The notes: generated by a model from the letters alone, not told the origin. DNA of 64,000 nt from Alicyclobacillus_A sp963788285 (GCA_963788285.1 CAWBGB010000006.1:62001-126000); one strand, 5' to 3'. Positions 1-8,959 are shown, counted from the stretch's first letter. A program made the numbers and translations.

Positions 1-55
1 CTGTGCATCGGAGCCAGGCGGTTGCATATGGGAGATTACTTCATGACAACGATCC

Positions 56-262
56 TTGTCCATATCACCACATGCTTTCCCTAGACATGTGGGGGGACAT
101 TTCCTGCCCAAAGGCTATGACGTACACAAGAAATATCCTGTGTTGTACCTCTGTGTTCCTGTGGTATATCACGAGTACCCGGGTGGCCACGACTACACCT
201 TTTGGAGCAAGCACGCAGCCGAATTCCTATTATTCTTCGATAGTACGTCTGAAACGTCGTGA
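56..262 (+). pseudogene. Internally deleted esterase remnant
   Basis: A 68-codon open frame joins two pieces typical of the esterase D / tributyrin-esterase alpha/beta hydrolase family. The first half reads LPKGYDVHKKYPVLYL, the usual strand just before the oxyanion-hole segment. The second half reads YPGGHDYTFWSKH, which contains the C-terminal catalytic-histidine motif. The central part of the domain, including the nucleophile serine, is missing, so the gene has lost roughly two thirds of its length by an in-frame deletion. The frame ends at a TGA at 260-262. It cannot be an active hydrolase. The true 5' end is unclear because the window starts here. Confidence 0.6.
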
Positions 263-369
263 GAATGGTGCGGTTTAATCTCCGACGTTTGCAGTCCACC
301 TCGCGTGTTTCGGGATAGGGTGAAGGTAGAGAAGAGTCTTTCACCCTTTCCCAATTCGCTTGTCACGTG

Positions 370-732
370 TCAACCCTTCAGGAGGAACTCGTTCCCATCC
401 GTGTCTTCAAACGTTGCGTAGGTGCCCCATGACATGGCTTTTGGTGAATCCTTGAATTTCACCCCGTTTGCGACCATCCGTTCATACGTACCTTGTATGT
501 CATCGCATTCGAAGACGATGGACGGCTTCCTTTCCTGCCAATCTGGCATGAGGGCCTTCGGATATATCACGAGTCGAGACTGCGCTCCCGGCGGTGCCAC
601 TTCAATCCAACTGGCATTCGGTCCCATCGGATGGTTTGCCACCACCTCAAATCCGACTTTTTGTGTCCAGAATTCGAGCGCCTTTTGTTGGTCCTCAACA
701 TATACGGCGACGGTTGCAATGGATTGAATCAC
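370..732 (-). CDS. VOC (glyoxalase/bleomycin-resistance fold) family protein
   Basis: This 120-residue protein has the length and layout of a single-chain vicinal-oxygen-chelate domain with two beta-alpha-beta-beta-beta modules. It opens with IATVAVYVEDQQKALEFWTQ, followed by the FEVVANHPMGPNASWIEV strand pair, and closes with YATFEDTDGNEFLL, the usual second metal-site strand carrying the glutamate/aspartate end. The family includes glyoxalase I, fosfomycin and bleomycin resistance proteins and dioxygenases, and the substrate cannot be told from sequence. It stands alone, convergent with the esterase remnant. Family call is secure; function is open. Confidence 0.85.
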   Translation of the reverse strand: MIQSIATVAVYVEDQQKALEFWTQKVGFEVVANHPMGPNASWIEVAPPGAQSRLVIYPKALMPDWQERKPSIVFECDDIQGTYERMVANGVKFKDSPKAMSWGTYATFEDTDGNEFLLKG

Positions 733-1082
733 GAATCCTCACCCCTGTCTTATTTTTACGAAAACCAGTATAACGTATCGTCGAAGCGAACGCGCTCCCA
801 CGGGTGAAAGCCCCGAATAACTAACGCCACAGAGTACTTTTGAGATGACAACCTTTACGATAGTGTTTGTCAAAGAAAGTCACCTTTCTGACGGAAGATG
901 ATTCAGTTGTGCTACATTCTTGGGTGGGCTAAGCGGACAGAGTTTCTCGCCTTTGTGTTACGCATTGGCCTGTCTGTCGGAAGCTTAAAATTCCATTGAG
1001 CTTGAAAAGGCCAGGATAGACCACTATCACAGTGACATATTGTGCGAGTATGATGGATCTGAGATCCACGGGGAGGTGTACT
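733..1082. other. Intergenic region without a recognised gene
   Basis: This stretch separates the divergently read VOC gene and the DMT exporter, so it should hold both promoters. I see no convincing coding frame, no strong hairpin and no clear sigma-A pair. The exporter's ribosome site GGGGAGG lies at its right end. Confidence 0.4.
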
Positions 1083-2057
1083 ATGAAGTCCATTGTACTC
1101 GGCATCATGTCATCCTTCTTTTTTGCGTTCACCTTTGTTTTGAATCGCATGATGAGTGTTCACGGAGGGAGTTGGCTGTGGAGCGCTTCGCTGCGCTACC
1201 TGTTTATGCTCCCGTTTTTGTTGTTCATTGTGGCGATGAGAGGAAATCTATTGTCGTTGTTCGCACAAATGCGCAAACGTCCCTGGGCATGGCTCCTGTG
1301 GAGCACGGTCGGGTTTGGATTGTTCTATGGCCCCCTGTGTATTGCGGCTGCGTACAGCCCAGCCTGGTTGGTGGCCGCCACTTGGCAATGTACCATTGTC
1401 GCGGGGTCACTGCTGGTTCCCTTGTTCCATGAACGTACGGAGACTCGGATCGGCATTGTCAAAGTGCGTAAACAAGTTCCTTTGAAAGAACTGGCAGTGT
1501 CATCCATCATTCTCATCGGCATTGCCCTCGTCGAAGTGCAGCAGGCCGGTGAAGTGCCATGGCGTGACCTGCTTCTCGGTGGAGTGCCGGTTCTTATCGC
1601 AGCCTTTGCGTATCCTCTTGGCAATCGTAAAATGATGGAGTTGTGTAGTGGCCGTGTAGACACGGTACAACGTGTGCTGGGCATGACACTGGCAAGTCTG
1701 CCGCTGTGGCTGATCCTCAGTTTGTACGCGCTATTCCGAGTTGGGCCACCTGGCATCGGGCAGACAGAACAATCCCTCGTGGTAGCAGTATTTTCTGGCG
1801 TGATTGCGACCATCTTGTTCTTTTACGCGACGGACATGACGAAAGGCAACGTTCATCAATTGGCCGCAGTGGAAGCGACGCAATCAGGGGAAGTGGTTTT
1901 CGCGCTGATTGGTGAACTGCTGTTGTTGCCAGGCACAACCGTCTCGGGAGTGGCCTTGGCAGGCATAGGCATTGTCATCCTAGGAATCGTGTTACACAGT
2001 TTTGCCTCTGCAAGACCGACAAAACATGAATCCACCTCCATCACCTCTCAGGGGTAG
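1083..2057 (+). CDS. DMT-superfamily multidrug-efflux-type transporter
   Basis: A membrane protein of 324 residues made almost entirely of hydrophobic segments, about ten helices, in two halves as in the EamA/DMT fold. The start is placed at ATG 1083 because a GGGGAGGTG ribosome site precedes it and the protein then begins with a membrane helix (MKSIVLGIMSSFFFAFTFVL). The frame is open back to 1032 without a ribosome site. The length and the opening SSFFFAFTFVLNR resemble the family annotated as multidrug resistance efflux transporters in Bacillota. It probably exports a small metabolite or drug in exchange for protons. It is monocistronic, with pepF 150 bp downstream. Substrate unknown. Confidence 0.8.
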   Translation: MKSIVLGIMSSFFFAFTFVLNRMMSVHGGSWLWSASLRYLFMLPFLLFIVAMRGNLLSLFAQMRKRPWAWLLWSTVGFGLFYGPLCIAAAYSPAWLVAATWQCTIVAGSLLVPLFHERTETRIGIVKVRKQVPLKELAVSSIILIGIALVEVQQAGEVPWRDLLLGGVPVLIAAFAYPLGNRKMMELCSGRVDTVQRVLGMTLASLPLWLILSLYALFRVGPPGIGQTEQSLVVAVFSGVIATILFFYATDMTKGNVHQLAAVEATQSGEVVFALIGELLLLPGTTVSGVALAGIGIVILGIVLHSFASARPTKHESTSITSQG

Positions 2058-2101
2058 CAGCTGGCAGCTCTCTCGGCTCTAAAAACTTTTCTCGAATTCC
2101 A

Positions 2102-2131
2102 TTGATTTCCGAGCATGTGCGCGGTTACGAT
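2102..2131 (+). promoter_or_regulatory. Candidate sigma-A promoter for the oligopeptidase gene
   Basis: TTGATT (2102-2107) and TACGAT (2126-2131) are separated by 18 bases and lie about 75 bp before the start codon at 2208. Both hexamers are close to consensus, but no other support is visible. Confidence 0.4.
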
Positions 2132-2207
2132 AGACTCTGAAAGAACAGAAAAGTCAAATGATTATACGGCGTAGTTTTGCTCATGCGAACATTGAAGGAG
2201 GCCCATC

Positions 2208-3896
2208 ATGTCCACCCTCTCAACCTCGTATTACCAACGTGGGATAGATGTCACCGATGCTACTGCGGTAGAGACCGAGTTGCAATCCTTGCTGAATACC
2301 CCGATTCATTCTGTCGAGGACCTGGAGCGATGGCTGAAGGCAGAGCTTGACCTCGGCTATCGCCTCAGCGAAGTCCTCATGGGACATACCATAGACTTTT
2401 ATCGCGACACAGAAAATGAAGAGAAGAAAGCGACGTATTTACATGACCAATCGGTGATTCAGCCTCTGTTGTTAAAATACCAGGCGGAGTTTGACCGGAA
2501 GTTTTGCGAAAGCCCGTTCATGAAGGAGCTCGATGACCAGAAGTACGGAATGATGAAAAAGGTACGCGGCACCAGCTTGGAGTTGTTCCGCGATGAAAAC
2601 GTACCACTTCAGGTCCGTGAACAGGAATTGGGCACGGAATACAACGCCATCATGGGCGGCTTGCTGGTTGACCTGGACGGGGATCGGAAGCCGTTGCCCG
2701 TTGTTCAAGCTTTGTTGGACAGTCCTGATAGAGCAGTGCGCGAAAAGGCCTGGAAGAGCATTGCAGCGGCGTATGAATCCGTGAAGCCTGAATGCGACCG
2801 CATCATGAACGAACTAGTGCGTGTTAGGCATCAGATTGCGCAGAATGCCGGGTTCGAAAACTACCGCGACTACGTATTTCGGGAGAAGAACCGGGAGTAC
2901 AGTCTGGATGATTGTCGACGCTTCCATGCTGCAGTCGAGAAGTACGTCGTACCCGTTTGGGACGAGATTGCGGAAGATCTGCGCAAAACGTTGGGCGCAG
3001 ACGAATATCGCCCGTGGGATCAAACCTCGTGCACCATCTGCGCTGCTCCTTTCCAGGAAGTTGACGAGCTGATGGCTGGGGTCGAGACGATTCTTCGCAA
3101 GACGGACGAGGAATTTGGAGACATCTTCGCAGCGATGCGAGACAAAGGATTATTGGACTTGGAGGGCCGTAGGGGAAAGGCCCCCGGCGGTTTCAATGCC
3201 TCGCTCATGCTATCCAGGACCAGCTTTGTCTTCGCAAACTTCAGCCCGTCGTATTTTGCAGTGATTGCCTTGATTCACGAGATGGGCCACGCCATCAATG
3301 CGCGTTATCAACTCCGAAAAGAGCCTCAGTGGTTCCATCATCGATCCGAAATCGCCGAGTTGTATTCGCACAGCATGGAACTGCTGTGTCTCGATAAGTT
3401 GAACGAATTCTATCGAGATCCACAGCAACATCGTGCGGCCGTGGGCGAACGCATACGCCGCAGCCTCAACATGCTGATGGGCCCACTCTCAGGTGACCTG
3501 TTCCAGCAGTGGATGTACGAGAATCCAGAACATACTGCAGAAGAACGAGATGCTGCGTATGCCGCAATCATGAAACGTTATTCTGCGCATCCGACGGACT
3601 GGTCCGGCTTTGAGAAGAATCTGGGTACGCAATGGGTCGGGTCGTTGCACTTCTTCGTTTATCCGTTCTACAACATTGAATACTCCATGGCGGAACTCGG
3701 CGCCCTCCAGTTACTGCAGCAGTATCAGGAAGACCCGCCCAAGGCCGTGGCGAACTACAAGCGCGGGGCGGCTGCAGATTACAACCAGTCTATCGCGGAC
3801 GTGTATGCGGAGACCGGCGTAAAATTCGACTTCTCCGACGAAGCGATTCGAAACACAGCGCAGTTCATTCGTCACTTTTGGAAATCGCTCGCTTGA
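2208..3896 (+). CDS. pepF: M3-family oligoendopeptidase F-type metallopeptidase
   Basis: A cytoplasmic zinc peptidase of 562 residues that cleaves short peptides and is usually involved in peptide turnover. The zinc site is visible as HEMGH at residues 357-361 within LIHEMGHAINARY. The downstream IAELYSHSMELL segment carries the third-ligand glutamate region of M3 enzymes. The N-terminal 200 residues are helical and charged, as in the cap domain that closes over the substrate channel. No signal peptide is present. The ATG at 2208 follows AAGGAGG with good spacing. Length matches the shorter Bacillota oligoendopeptidases (about 560-600 residues). It is monocistronic and followed by a hairpin. 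Symbol given by family, not by proven orthology. Confidence 0.85.
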   Translation: MSTLSTSYYQRGIDVTDATAVETELQSLLNTPIHSVEDLERWLKAELDLGYRLSEVLMGHTIDFYRDTENEEKKATYLHDQSVIQPLLLKYQAEFDRKFCESPFMKELDDQKYGMMKKVRGTSLELFRDENVPLQVREQELGTEYNAIMGGLLVDLDGDRKPLPVVQALLDSPDRAVREKAWKSIAAAYESVKPECDRIMNELVRVRHQIAQNAGFENYRDYVFREKNREYSLDDCRRFHAAVEKYVVPVWDEIAEDLRKTLGADEYRPWDQTSCTICAAPFQEVDELMAGVETILRKTDEEFGDIFAAMRDKGLLDLEGRRGKAPGGFNASLMLSRTSFVFANFSPSYFAVIALIHEMGHAINARYQLRKEPQWFHHRSEIAELYSHSMELLCLDKLNEFYRDPQQHRAAVGERIRRSLNMLMGPLSGDLFQQWMYENPEHTAEERDAAYAAIMKRYSAHPTDWSGFEKNLGTQWVGSLHFFVYPFYNIEYSMAELGALQLLQQYQEDPPKAVANYKRGAAADYNQSIADVYAETGVKFDFSDEAIRNTAQFIRHFWKSLA

Positions 3897-3930
3897 GTCA
3901 TGCGAATCTGGTTTGGTTGACCTAAGTGAG

Positions 3931-3962
3931 ACACCAGGGACCACGTGGATGTTCCCTGGTGT
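3931..3962 (+). terminator. Hairpin after pepF
   Basis: A perfect 10-bp inverted repeat, ACACCAGGGA (3931-3940) and TCCCTGGTGT (3953-3962), lies 35 bp after the pepF stop. The bases after the stem are only moderately T-rich, so termination strength is uncertain. Confidence 0.6.
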
Positions 3963-4082
3963 ACTTCCTGTTGCTGGCTATGTGCGAGTCAATAAGTGTC
4001 GTGTTTTCTTGATAGAGCTGATATAATACACCAAATATAGAAAAGAGTGAATTTGTTGAGTGAGATTTACATTATTTACTAG

Positions 4083-4222
4083 AATGAAAAATGGACAGAT
4101 CACTTGACAAGACAGCTTAATGAGCTGGGTCTTCCATACGGAGGATGGCACAAGGAACCCTTCCACTCGTTCGGAATGGCAGCGTTCGTCATCTGCCGAG
4201 ATACCGTGGCAGAGGCAGAGGC
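4083..4222 (+). pseudogene. Unrecognised degraded reading frame
   Basis: A stop-to-stop frame of about 46 codons with protein-like composition (contains HKEPFHSFGMAAFVICRDT). It has no start codon or ribosome site and runs straight into the decayed GGDEF gene. It may be the N-terminal part of that same gene or an older fused fragment. I do not recognise the family. Confidence 0.3.
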
Positions 4223-4230
4223 TGAGCTAG

Positions 4231-4795
4231 GTGGGGGATGATGGCAAGTTTCGCTACGTGCTATTCAATTCAGCTGCCATGAAAGCAGCAAAGCTCACAG
4301 CAGACGTTTACGCGAGGACGAGAGATGATTCTGTCAGCCCGAAACGCGCACGGTTTTTGAGTGCGTATTACCGCGAAGTCGCAAGCACCATGAAAGTGGT
4401 TATATTTGTGTAGTACCTAGACGGGAACTACGGAGAAACGGTACCTTCTCCTATTTTTCCCAAAATGTGAACTGTAACCACGTTCTGTCCATCACTCGAG
4501 ACATTACGGTGCATGACATGTATCAACGGCAGTTAACGCATCTGGCGTATCACGATCCGCTCACAGGCCTTCCCAATCGACGCCACCTGTTTAAGAGCCT
4601 CAAGATGTTGGAGGCTGGGTGGCGATGAGTTTGTGGCGGTCGCCGCAGTGGACCATGTTCGGCATGCCACAAGCATCGGTCTTGCACAGTATGAGTAGAT
4701 CTTAGCTGCAGGCTGCCAAACATACCGGCGGAAATCGATATTTAGTCACCAACAAGTACGCGAGGGACAGGCACAGGTGGTTGAACTTTAGATTG
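4231..4795 (+). pseudogene. Decayed PAS-GGDEF diguanylate cyclase gene
   Basis: Four pieces in different frames fit one c-di-GMP synthase. First comes a PAS-like segment (FRYVLFNSAAMKAAKLTADVY, 4246-4310). Then, after frameshifts near 4413 and 4465, the linker and domain start LTHLAYHDPLTGLPNRRHLF (about 4534-4593) appear. Next the codons for GGDEFVAVA are readable at about 4618-4645 in another frame, directly joined to the domain start, so the middle of the domain is deleted. Last, AKHTGGNRY, the usual C-terminal GGDEF signature, is readable near 4707-4735. Stops and shifts mean no working cyclase can be made. The call rests on motif order; the exact ends are uncertain. Confidence 0.7.
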
Positions 4796-4806
4796 TGTTT
4801 TGTGAG

Positions 4807-4852
4807 ATGGCTCCCAGCCTCGATTTCGACGAATGCAGGGAGCCATTTTCTT
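4807..4852 (+). terminator. Terminator hairpin of the decayed GGDEF gene
   Basis: ATGGCTCCC (4807-4815) pairs with GGGAGCCAT (4838-4846), followed by TTTCTT. The T-rich side is on the plus strand, so it would stop rightward transcription. It also sits directly behind the leftward carbonic anhydrase stop and may act on both. Confidence 0.65.
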
Positions 4853-5414
4853 AATACCCTCGGACGACAACCTCGAGCTCTCCGGTCTCCGGATCCATGA
4901 TCATTCCGTGGACCGGAGTACTTGGTGGCAGTAGAGGGTGCTTCTGAATCAAATCTACACTCTGTTGCACGCTTTCTGCGACGTCGTCAAATCCCTGCAA
5001 CCAGGTGTGTAAGTCGACACCTCCAGCCTGTAGAACGCTGATAGTCTCTCCACTGATTCCTCTTTGTTTCATTGTGCTCAACGTGGTGGAAGGATCTATG
5101 CGATTCATACCACACCCGTGGTGACCTACCACAAAGACTTCCTTTGCTTGCAGTTCGTACAGTGCGACGAGGATGCTCCGCATGACGCTTCCAAACGGGT
5201 CGGTGACCATCGCTCCAGCACTTTTGACTACAATGGCATCGCCGTTTTTCACGTTCATCGCTTGTGGAAGCAACTCCACCAACCGCGTGTCCATGCACGC
5301 CACAATCACCATGCGTTTGCTGGGAAACTTTGATGCATGGTACGGTTCGTATTGCTTCGTGCGAACAAATTCACCGTTATACTCTAAAATCTCGTCTAGT
5401 AGAGACACTAGCAC
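4851..5414 (-). CDS. Beta-class carbonic anhydrase
   Basis: A 187-residue cytoplasmic zinc enzyme that interconverts CO2 and bicarbonate. The zinc ligands of the class are visible: Cys40 in ACMDTR, and His98 and Cys101 in GHHGCGM. Asp42 and Arg44 form the catalytic dyad. The length equals that of the YtiB-type carbonic anhydrases of Bacillus, shorter than plant-type enzymes, and the spacing of C-D-R to H-x-x-C is normal. It stands alone. Its role here is probably bicarbonate supply for carboxylations. The call is secure; which physiological subgroup it belongs to is not. Confidence 0.92.
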   Translation of the reverse strand: MLVSLLDEILEYNGEFVRTKQYEPYHASKFPSKRMVIVACMDTRLVELLPQAMNVKNGDAIVVKSAGAMVTDPFGSVMRSILVALYELQAKEVFVVGHHGCGMNRIDPSTTLSTMKQRGISGETISVLQAGGVDLHTWLQGFDDVAESVQQSVDLIQKHPLLPPSTPVHGMIMDPETGELEVVVRGY

Positions 5415-5588
5415 CCCTCCATGAAATATTTGTCGTTATTGTACCGCGTTGTGACTAGTGGGTAAAATCCGATGAGACGCAAACACGCCATCACAGGGGG
5501 GCATCCAGTCACCAACGCGAAGACTCAATGTGCAGTTATATTCGGCAAAATCTGGCCGTATCCTCGCCTTTCCTATACAAGTCAGTCT

Positions 5589-5617
5589 TTGATGTTTCGT
5601 GATGAACGAGCTACACT
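5589..5617 (+). promoter_or_regulatory. Candidate promoter of the c-di-AMP riboswitch transcript
   Basis: TTGATG (5589-5594) and TACACT (5612-5617) are 17 bases apart and end seven bases before the first paired base of the riboswitch, where transcription should start. The match to sigma-A consensus is partial (four of six in each box). Confidence 0.45.
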
Positions 5618-5623
5618 TTACAA

Positions 5624-5750
5624 AACTGAATATTTCCGCTGAATCCCGGAAGGGAACGGGGGAACCAATCTCTGGGGTGTCTGCCAGACTGGTAGGGAAA
5701 TATTTCAATCTCAAGCCCGGCAGCTAGCTTCGTAAGCGTTTCAGAGAGGA
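5624..5750 (+). promoter_or_regulatory. ydaO/yuaA-type c-di-AMP riboswitch
   Basis: The segment carries the conserved blocks of the ydaO/yuaA RNA in order: CCGCTGAATCC (5636-5646), GGGGGAACCA (5658-5667), GGGGTG (5674-5679), GGTAGGG, then AAGCCCGGCAGCTAGCTTCG (5713-5732) and GTAAGCG with the closing GAGAGGAG. This family binds two c-di-AMP molecules and usually turns genes off at high ligand. Typical targets are potassium and osmolyte transporters, amino-acid permeases and cell-wall hydrolases. Here the next intact gene is an APC permease 200 bp downstream. I see no obvious terminator between the aptamer and that gene, so the mode of control is unclear. Recognition is by motif memory and needs an Rfam RF00379 search. 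Confidence 0.88.
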
Positions 5751-5955
5751 GAGTGGTGCTATGCCCATGTACACAGACTTGAGTTGCTCATCCTGGTAGA
5801 CACATCTACGGAGGTTTTCCGTTTAAAAGCTCCTGATGTGGTCGCCGAAGCGACAGGGATACATTTCACCGGCTCATCTGTTAAAAATTTAATCAATTCT
5901 GTCTATATCTGTGAATATGGACTCTGTCCTGTTCATCTTTAAAAGGGGCGTTTAC
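5751..5955 (+). other. Riboswitch-to-permease leader with an unexplained open frame
   Basis: Between the aptamer and the permease start lies an open frame of about 49 codons (about 5793-5941) with protein-like composition, including STEVFRLKAPDVVAEATG. It has no start codon of its own. It could be the tail of a gene that once sat directly behind the riboswitch and was deleted. I do not recognise the family. No clear terminator or anti-terminator is visible. Confidence 0.3.
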
Positions 5956-7566
5956 ATGGCCAATCAAGGCACGTTCAAGAGAAAACTGAATCTCGTGGAT
6001 ATGACGTTCATCGGAGTGGGGTCCATCGTTGGTTCCGGGTGGTTATTCGCTTCGCTACTGGCGGCACAAGTGGCAGGGCCCGCAGCTTGGATATCATGGG
6101 TGATTGGTGCGGTGGCCTCGTATATACTGGGAATGGTCTTTGCAGAGCTCGGGGCGGCGATTCCGAGGACGGGCGGTTTGGTTCGTTATCCGGCCTACTC
6201 CCATGGGCCGCTCGCCGGATATTTAGTCAGTTTTATGGCATTTATCACGTACTCTTGCGTGGCCGGACTGGAAGCGGAAGGCATGCGAACTTACGCCAGT
6301 GCCTGGTGGCCGGCATTAGGTACACAAAATCCCACAGTGCTTGGGTGGTTTGTGCAGGCGGCCACTCTGGTCCTATTCTTTTTGCTGAACTACTGGAGCG
6401 TCAATATCTTTGGCAAGTCCAATACCGTGATTACCCTCGTCAAATTTGTGGTACCGTCACTTGCCATTATTGTTTTCCTTACACAGTTCAAGCCCGCCAA
6501 TTTCTCACTACATGGGTTTGCACCTTTTGGATTTAACGGAATTGAAGCCGCTGTTTCCACCACAGGCATCATCTTCGCATTTCAAGGTTTTCAACAACCT
6601 GTATTGTTTGCTTCCGAAGCAAAGAATCCCTCGCGTACGGTACCACTGTCCATCTTGTTCTCCCTCCTGGTAACGATGGTGATCTACGTGTTGTTACAAG
6701 TGAGTTTTGTCGGCGCGGTTCCCGCAAGCCTGCTCCATCATGGCTGGGCCGGTGTAAAACTGAACTCACCGTTTGCCAATCTCGCCACCCTGCTGGGCCT
6801 TGGATGGTTAGCTAGCGTCATTTTGACTGATGCTGTATTGTCTCCCAGCGGGACAGCGAACATCTACCTGTCCGCCACAGCACGCCTCATCTTCGGCTGG
6901 TCTAAAAACGGAACCTTCTTTCGCGTTTTTACGAAATTACACTCAAAAACAGGTGTTCCAAGGGCAGCACTGTGGTTTTCCTTGATTATGGCTATCTTTT
7001 GGACGTTGCCCTTCCCGTCTTGGGATAAGCTCGTTGCAGTGGCATCGTCTTCCGGCGTACTGTGCTTCGTCATGGGGCCGGTGGCAGCCGCCGCATTGCG
7101 ACGTACTGCACCCAATCTGGAGAGACCTTTCCGATTGCGGGGGATGTCTGTCGTTGCTCCGATTGGCTTTGTGATTGCTTCTCTCATTGTATATTGGACA
7201 GGGTGGCGGACCGATTCGTGGCTCATCGGCTCTCTGCTTGTAATGTTTATCCTCTACTGCGTGTTCCATAAAAAAGCGCCGGATGTAGGTGTATCGTTTA
7301 CAGCGCAACTCAAAACAACATGGTGGCTGATTTTCTATTCTATTGCCATGATTGTTCTCTCTTATGTTGGAACATTTGGCGGCGGGAAAAGCATTGTGCC
7401 TGCTCCGTGGGAGCAGGTACTTGTGGCTGTCGTTTCTCTTGCAGCTTATTATTGGGGAGTCAAGAGCGCACTGCGGACACCGGTTTTGGACACGGAGCCA
7501 TCCGAAGTTGTCGACGAGCGTGTGTCACCTCAAGCTAGGTGGTCATTGTACAATCATGTAGAATGA
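5956..7566 (+). CDS. APC-family amino acid permease
   Basis: An integral membrane transporter of 536 residues with about twelve to fourteen helices. The start is set at ATG 5956, behind AAAAGGGG, because the protein then opens FKRKLNLVDMTFIGVGSIVG. GSIVGSGWL is the first unwound helix motif of the APC (amino acid-polyamine-organocation) fold, where the substrate amino group binds. The overall pattern resembles the proton-coupled aspartate-type permeases (YveA-like) of Bacillota, but substrate cannot be assigned. The c-di-AMP riboswitch upstream suggests a link to osmotic or potassium homeostasis, where glutamate/aspartate pools matter. That link is inference. The GTG at 5911 is in frame but lacks a ribosome site. 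Confidence 0.85.
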   Translation: MANQGTFKRKLNLVDMTFIGVGSIVGSGWLFASLLAAQVAGPAAWISWVIGAVASYILGMVFAELGAAIPRTGGLVRYPAYSHGPLAGYLVSFMAFITYSCVAGLEAEGMRTYASAWWPALGTQNPTVLGWFVQAATLVLFFLLNYWSVNIFGKSNTVITLVKFVVPSLAIIVFLTQFKPANFSLHGFAPFGFNGIEAAVSTTGIIFAFQGFQQPVLFASEAKNPSRTVPLSILFSLLVTMVIYVLLQVSFVGAVPASLLHHGWAGVKLNSPFANLATLLGLGWLASVILTDAVLSPSGTANIYLSATARLIFGWSKNGTFFRVFTKLHSKTGVPRAALWFSLIMAIFWTLPFPSWDKLVAVASSSGVLCFVMGPVAAAALRRTAPNLERPFRLRGMSVVAPIGFVIASLIVYWTGWRTDSWLIGSLLVMFILYCVFHKKAPDVGVSFTAQLKTTWWLIFYSIAMIVLSYVGTFGGGKSIVPAPWEQVLVAVVSLAAYYWGVKSALRTPVLDTEPSEVVDERVSPQARWSLYNHVE

Positions 7567-7858
7567 TACTGAAAAAATGTCAGTGTTCGTGCAATGGAAG
7601 AAGCATCGGGGGCGAGAGGGGACAACCACACGATTCGAGTGATTGTAGAAACAGTGCCCGCATACTATCGCACTCCCAATACGAAAAATAAACTTGCAAG
7701 AATCCCCTTTACACAGAGTTGGACCAAGCCAAATCCTGCGTAAGGGGGTGATTTATGTTCAGGGACAGTACGTCAAGGCGCAACGTCATTGCATCAGGAT
7801 TGATACGAAAATGCCCATGATTGATACACCTTACGGAAGGAATTGTAAAACAAGGTAG
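7567..7858. other. Intergenic region, nothing recognised
   Basis: About 290 bp between the permease and the broken EamA gene. A 42-codon open stretch (about 7615-7743) exists but has no start with a ribosome site and no recognisable motif. No strong hairpin was seen. Confidence 0.3.
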
Positions 7859-8688
7859 TGTCCCGCTACGATTCTTTGGGGCGGCAACTATATTTGGGGA
7901 CGCTTTTTGGGTCCCGCGTTACCGGCTACCGTACTGAATACCATTCGGTGGGCAATTTCGACTGTACTACTTATCAGTACTCTTGCTCTGAATAAAAAAA
8001 CTTTACCTACTTTTACAAAATAGAAGGAATTTTCGGTCCTTGGGTTCTTGGGTGTATTTTCTTTTTCGACGTTAACTTACTTAGGATTAAGAAGCATCAG
8101 CGCCTCGCAAGCCGGGATGATTTCTGCCGGCATTCCTATCGCCATCCTGATGGTTACTCCCCTTGTCCTTAAAGAGCGCATCCAAGCGAAGGCTTGGATA
8201 GGCGCCGTGGTTTCCATCATGGGTGTCGTCCTTTTATTTCAGGGCAAACATTCAACGGATTCTTACGGTTCAGTTCTTGGAGATGTCGATATCGTTTTGT
8301 CGTGTCTGGCGTGGGGGCTGTATACGGTCCTTGGCAAGAGATACGGAAAACAGATGGATCCGCTGACGATGACTGCTGGTGCAGCTCTATACGGTACGGT
8401 TTTCAGCGCAATGAGTTGCATTGGAACAGTAAAACGAGCATGATTCACATGACCATGATTGCGTGGGCTTGTGTAATATACGTAAGTACGTTTGCATCAG
8501 TCGGTGCTTATTTAGCATGGAACGCTGGTGTGAAAATTGTCGGCGCTGGTCGTGCAGCACCCTACATCAACTTGCTCCCTGTTTGGACAGTTGTATTTGG
8601 TGTTCTCTTACTACACGAACAAGTTTCCTGGATGTCACTAGTGGGAGGGGCTGTTACCATTATCGGCGCAGTTTTGGCCAGCCTGTAA
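7859..8688 (+). pseudogene. Broken EamA/DMT permease gene
   Basis: Translating from 7859 gives ILWGGNYIWGRFLGPALPAT and further EamA-type helices, but the frame is cut by an in-frame TAG at 8021-8023. It reopens with FLGVFSFSTLTYLGLRSISA and continues to about 8430. The second half (YVSTFASVGAYLAWNAGVKI onward, ending GGAVTIIGAVLASL at 8688) is in a different frame, so at least one frameshift or deletion lies near 8420-8445. The start codon is also missing. The original would have been a ten-helix metabolite exporter of about 300 residues. The in-frame TAG could be a single-base change, but three lesions make a pseudogene likely. Confidence 0.8.
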
Positions 8689-8757
8689 CACGGTTCTAGG
8701 GCTCAAGCTTCATTCTGAAGGTACGATGCATCCTAGTTGTTAAGCAAAGAACACGAC

Positions 8758-8788
8758 AAGAGAAGGTCGATTCTGTCGACCTTCTCTT
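8758..8788. terminator. Perfect 13-bp hairpin between two pseudogenes
   Basis: AAGAGAAGGTCGA (8758-8770) and TCGACCTTCTCTT (8776-8788) are a perfect inverted repeat with a five-base loop. It sits between the convergent broken EamA and broken MFS genes, so it probably served both as a terminator. No long T-run follows on the plus strand. Confidence 0.6.
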
Positions 8789-8959
8789 CAACTCTGGCGT
8801 CCGAGGGGTGGTCTACGTTAGGTAGTGTGTTGGTTTTCAAGAGCTTAGTTCAGTGTATGTTCGAACGAGACAAGTTGTTAGGGCGATAGGAGCGAGTGCT
8901 GAATGTACCGGCTCTCGGTACACAATCTGCAGATGAGAATGGCTGTAAGACACGGATGC

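Noticed and set aside
5436..5714. 92-codon minus-strand frame
   Set aside because: It overlaps the conserved core of the c-di-AMP riboswitch and has no ribosome site; the RNA explains the sequence better.
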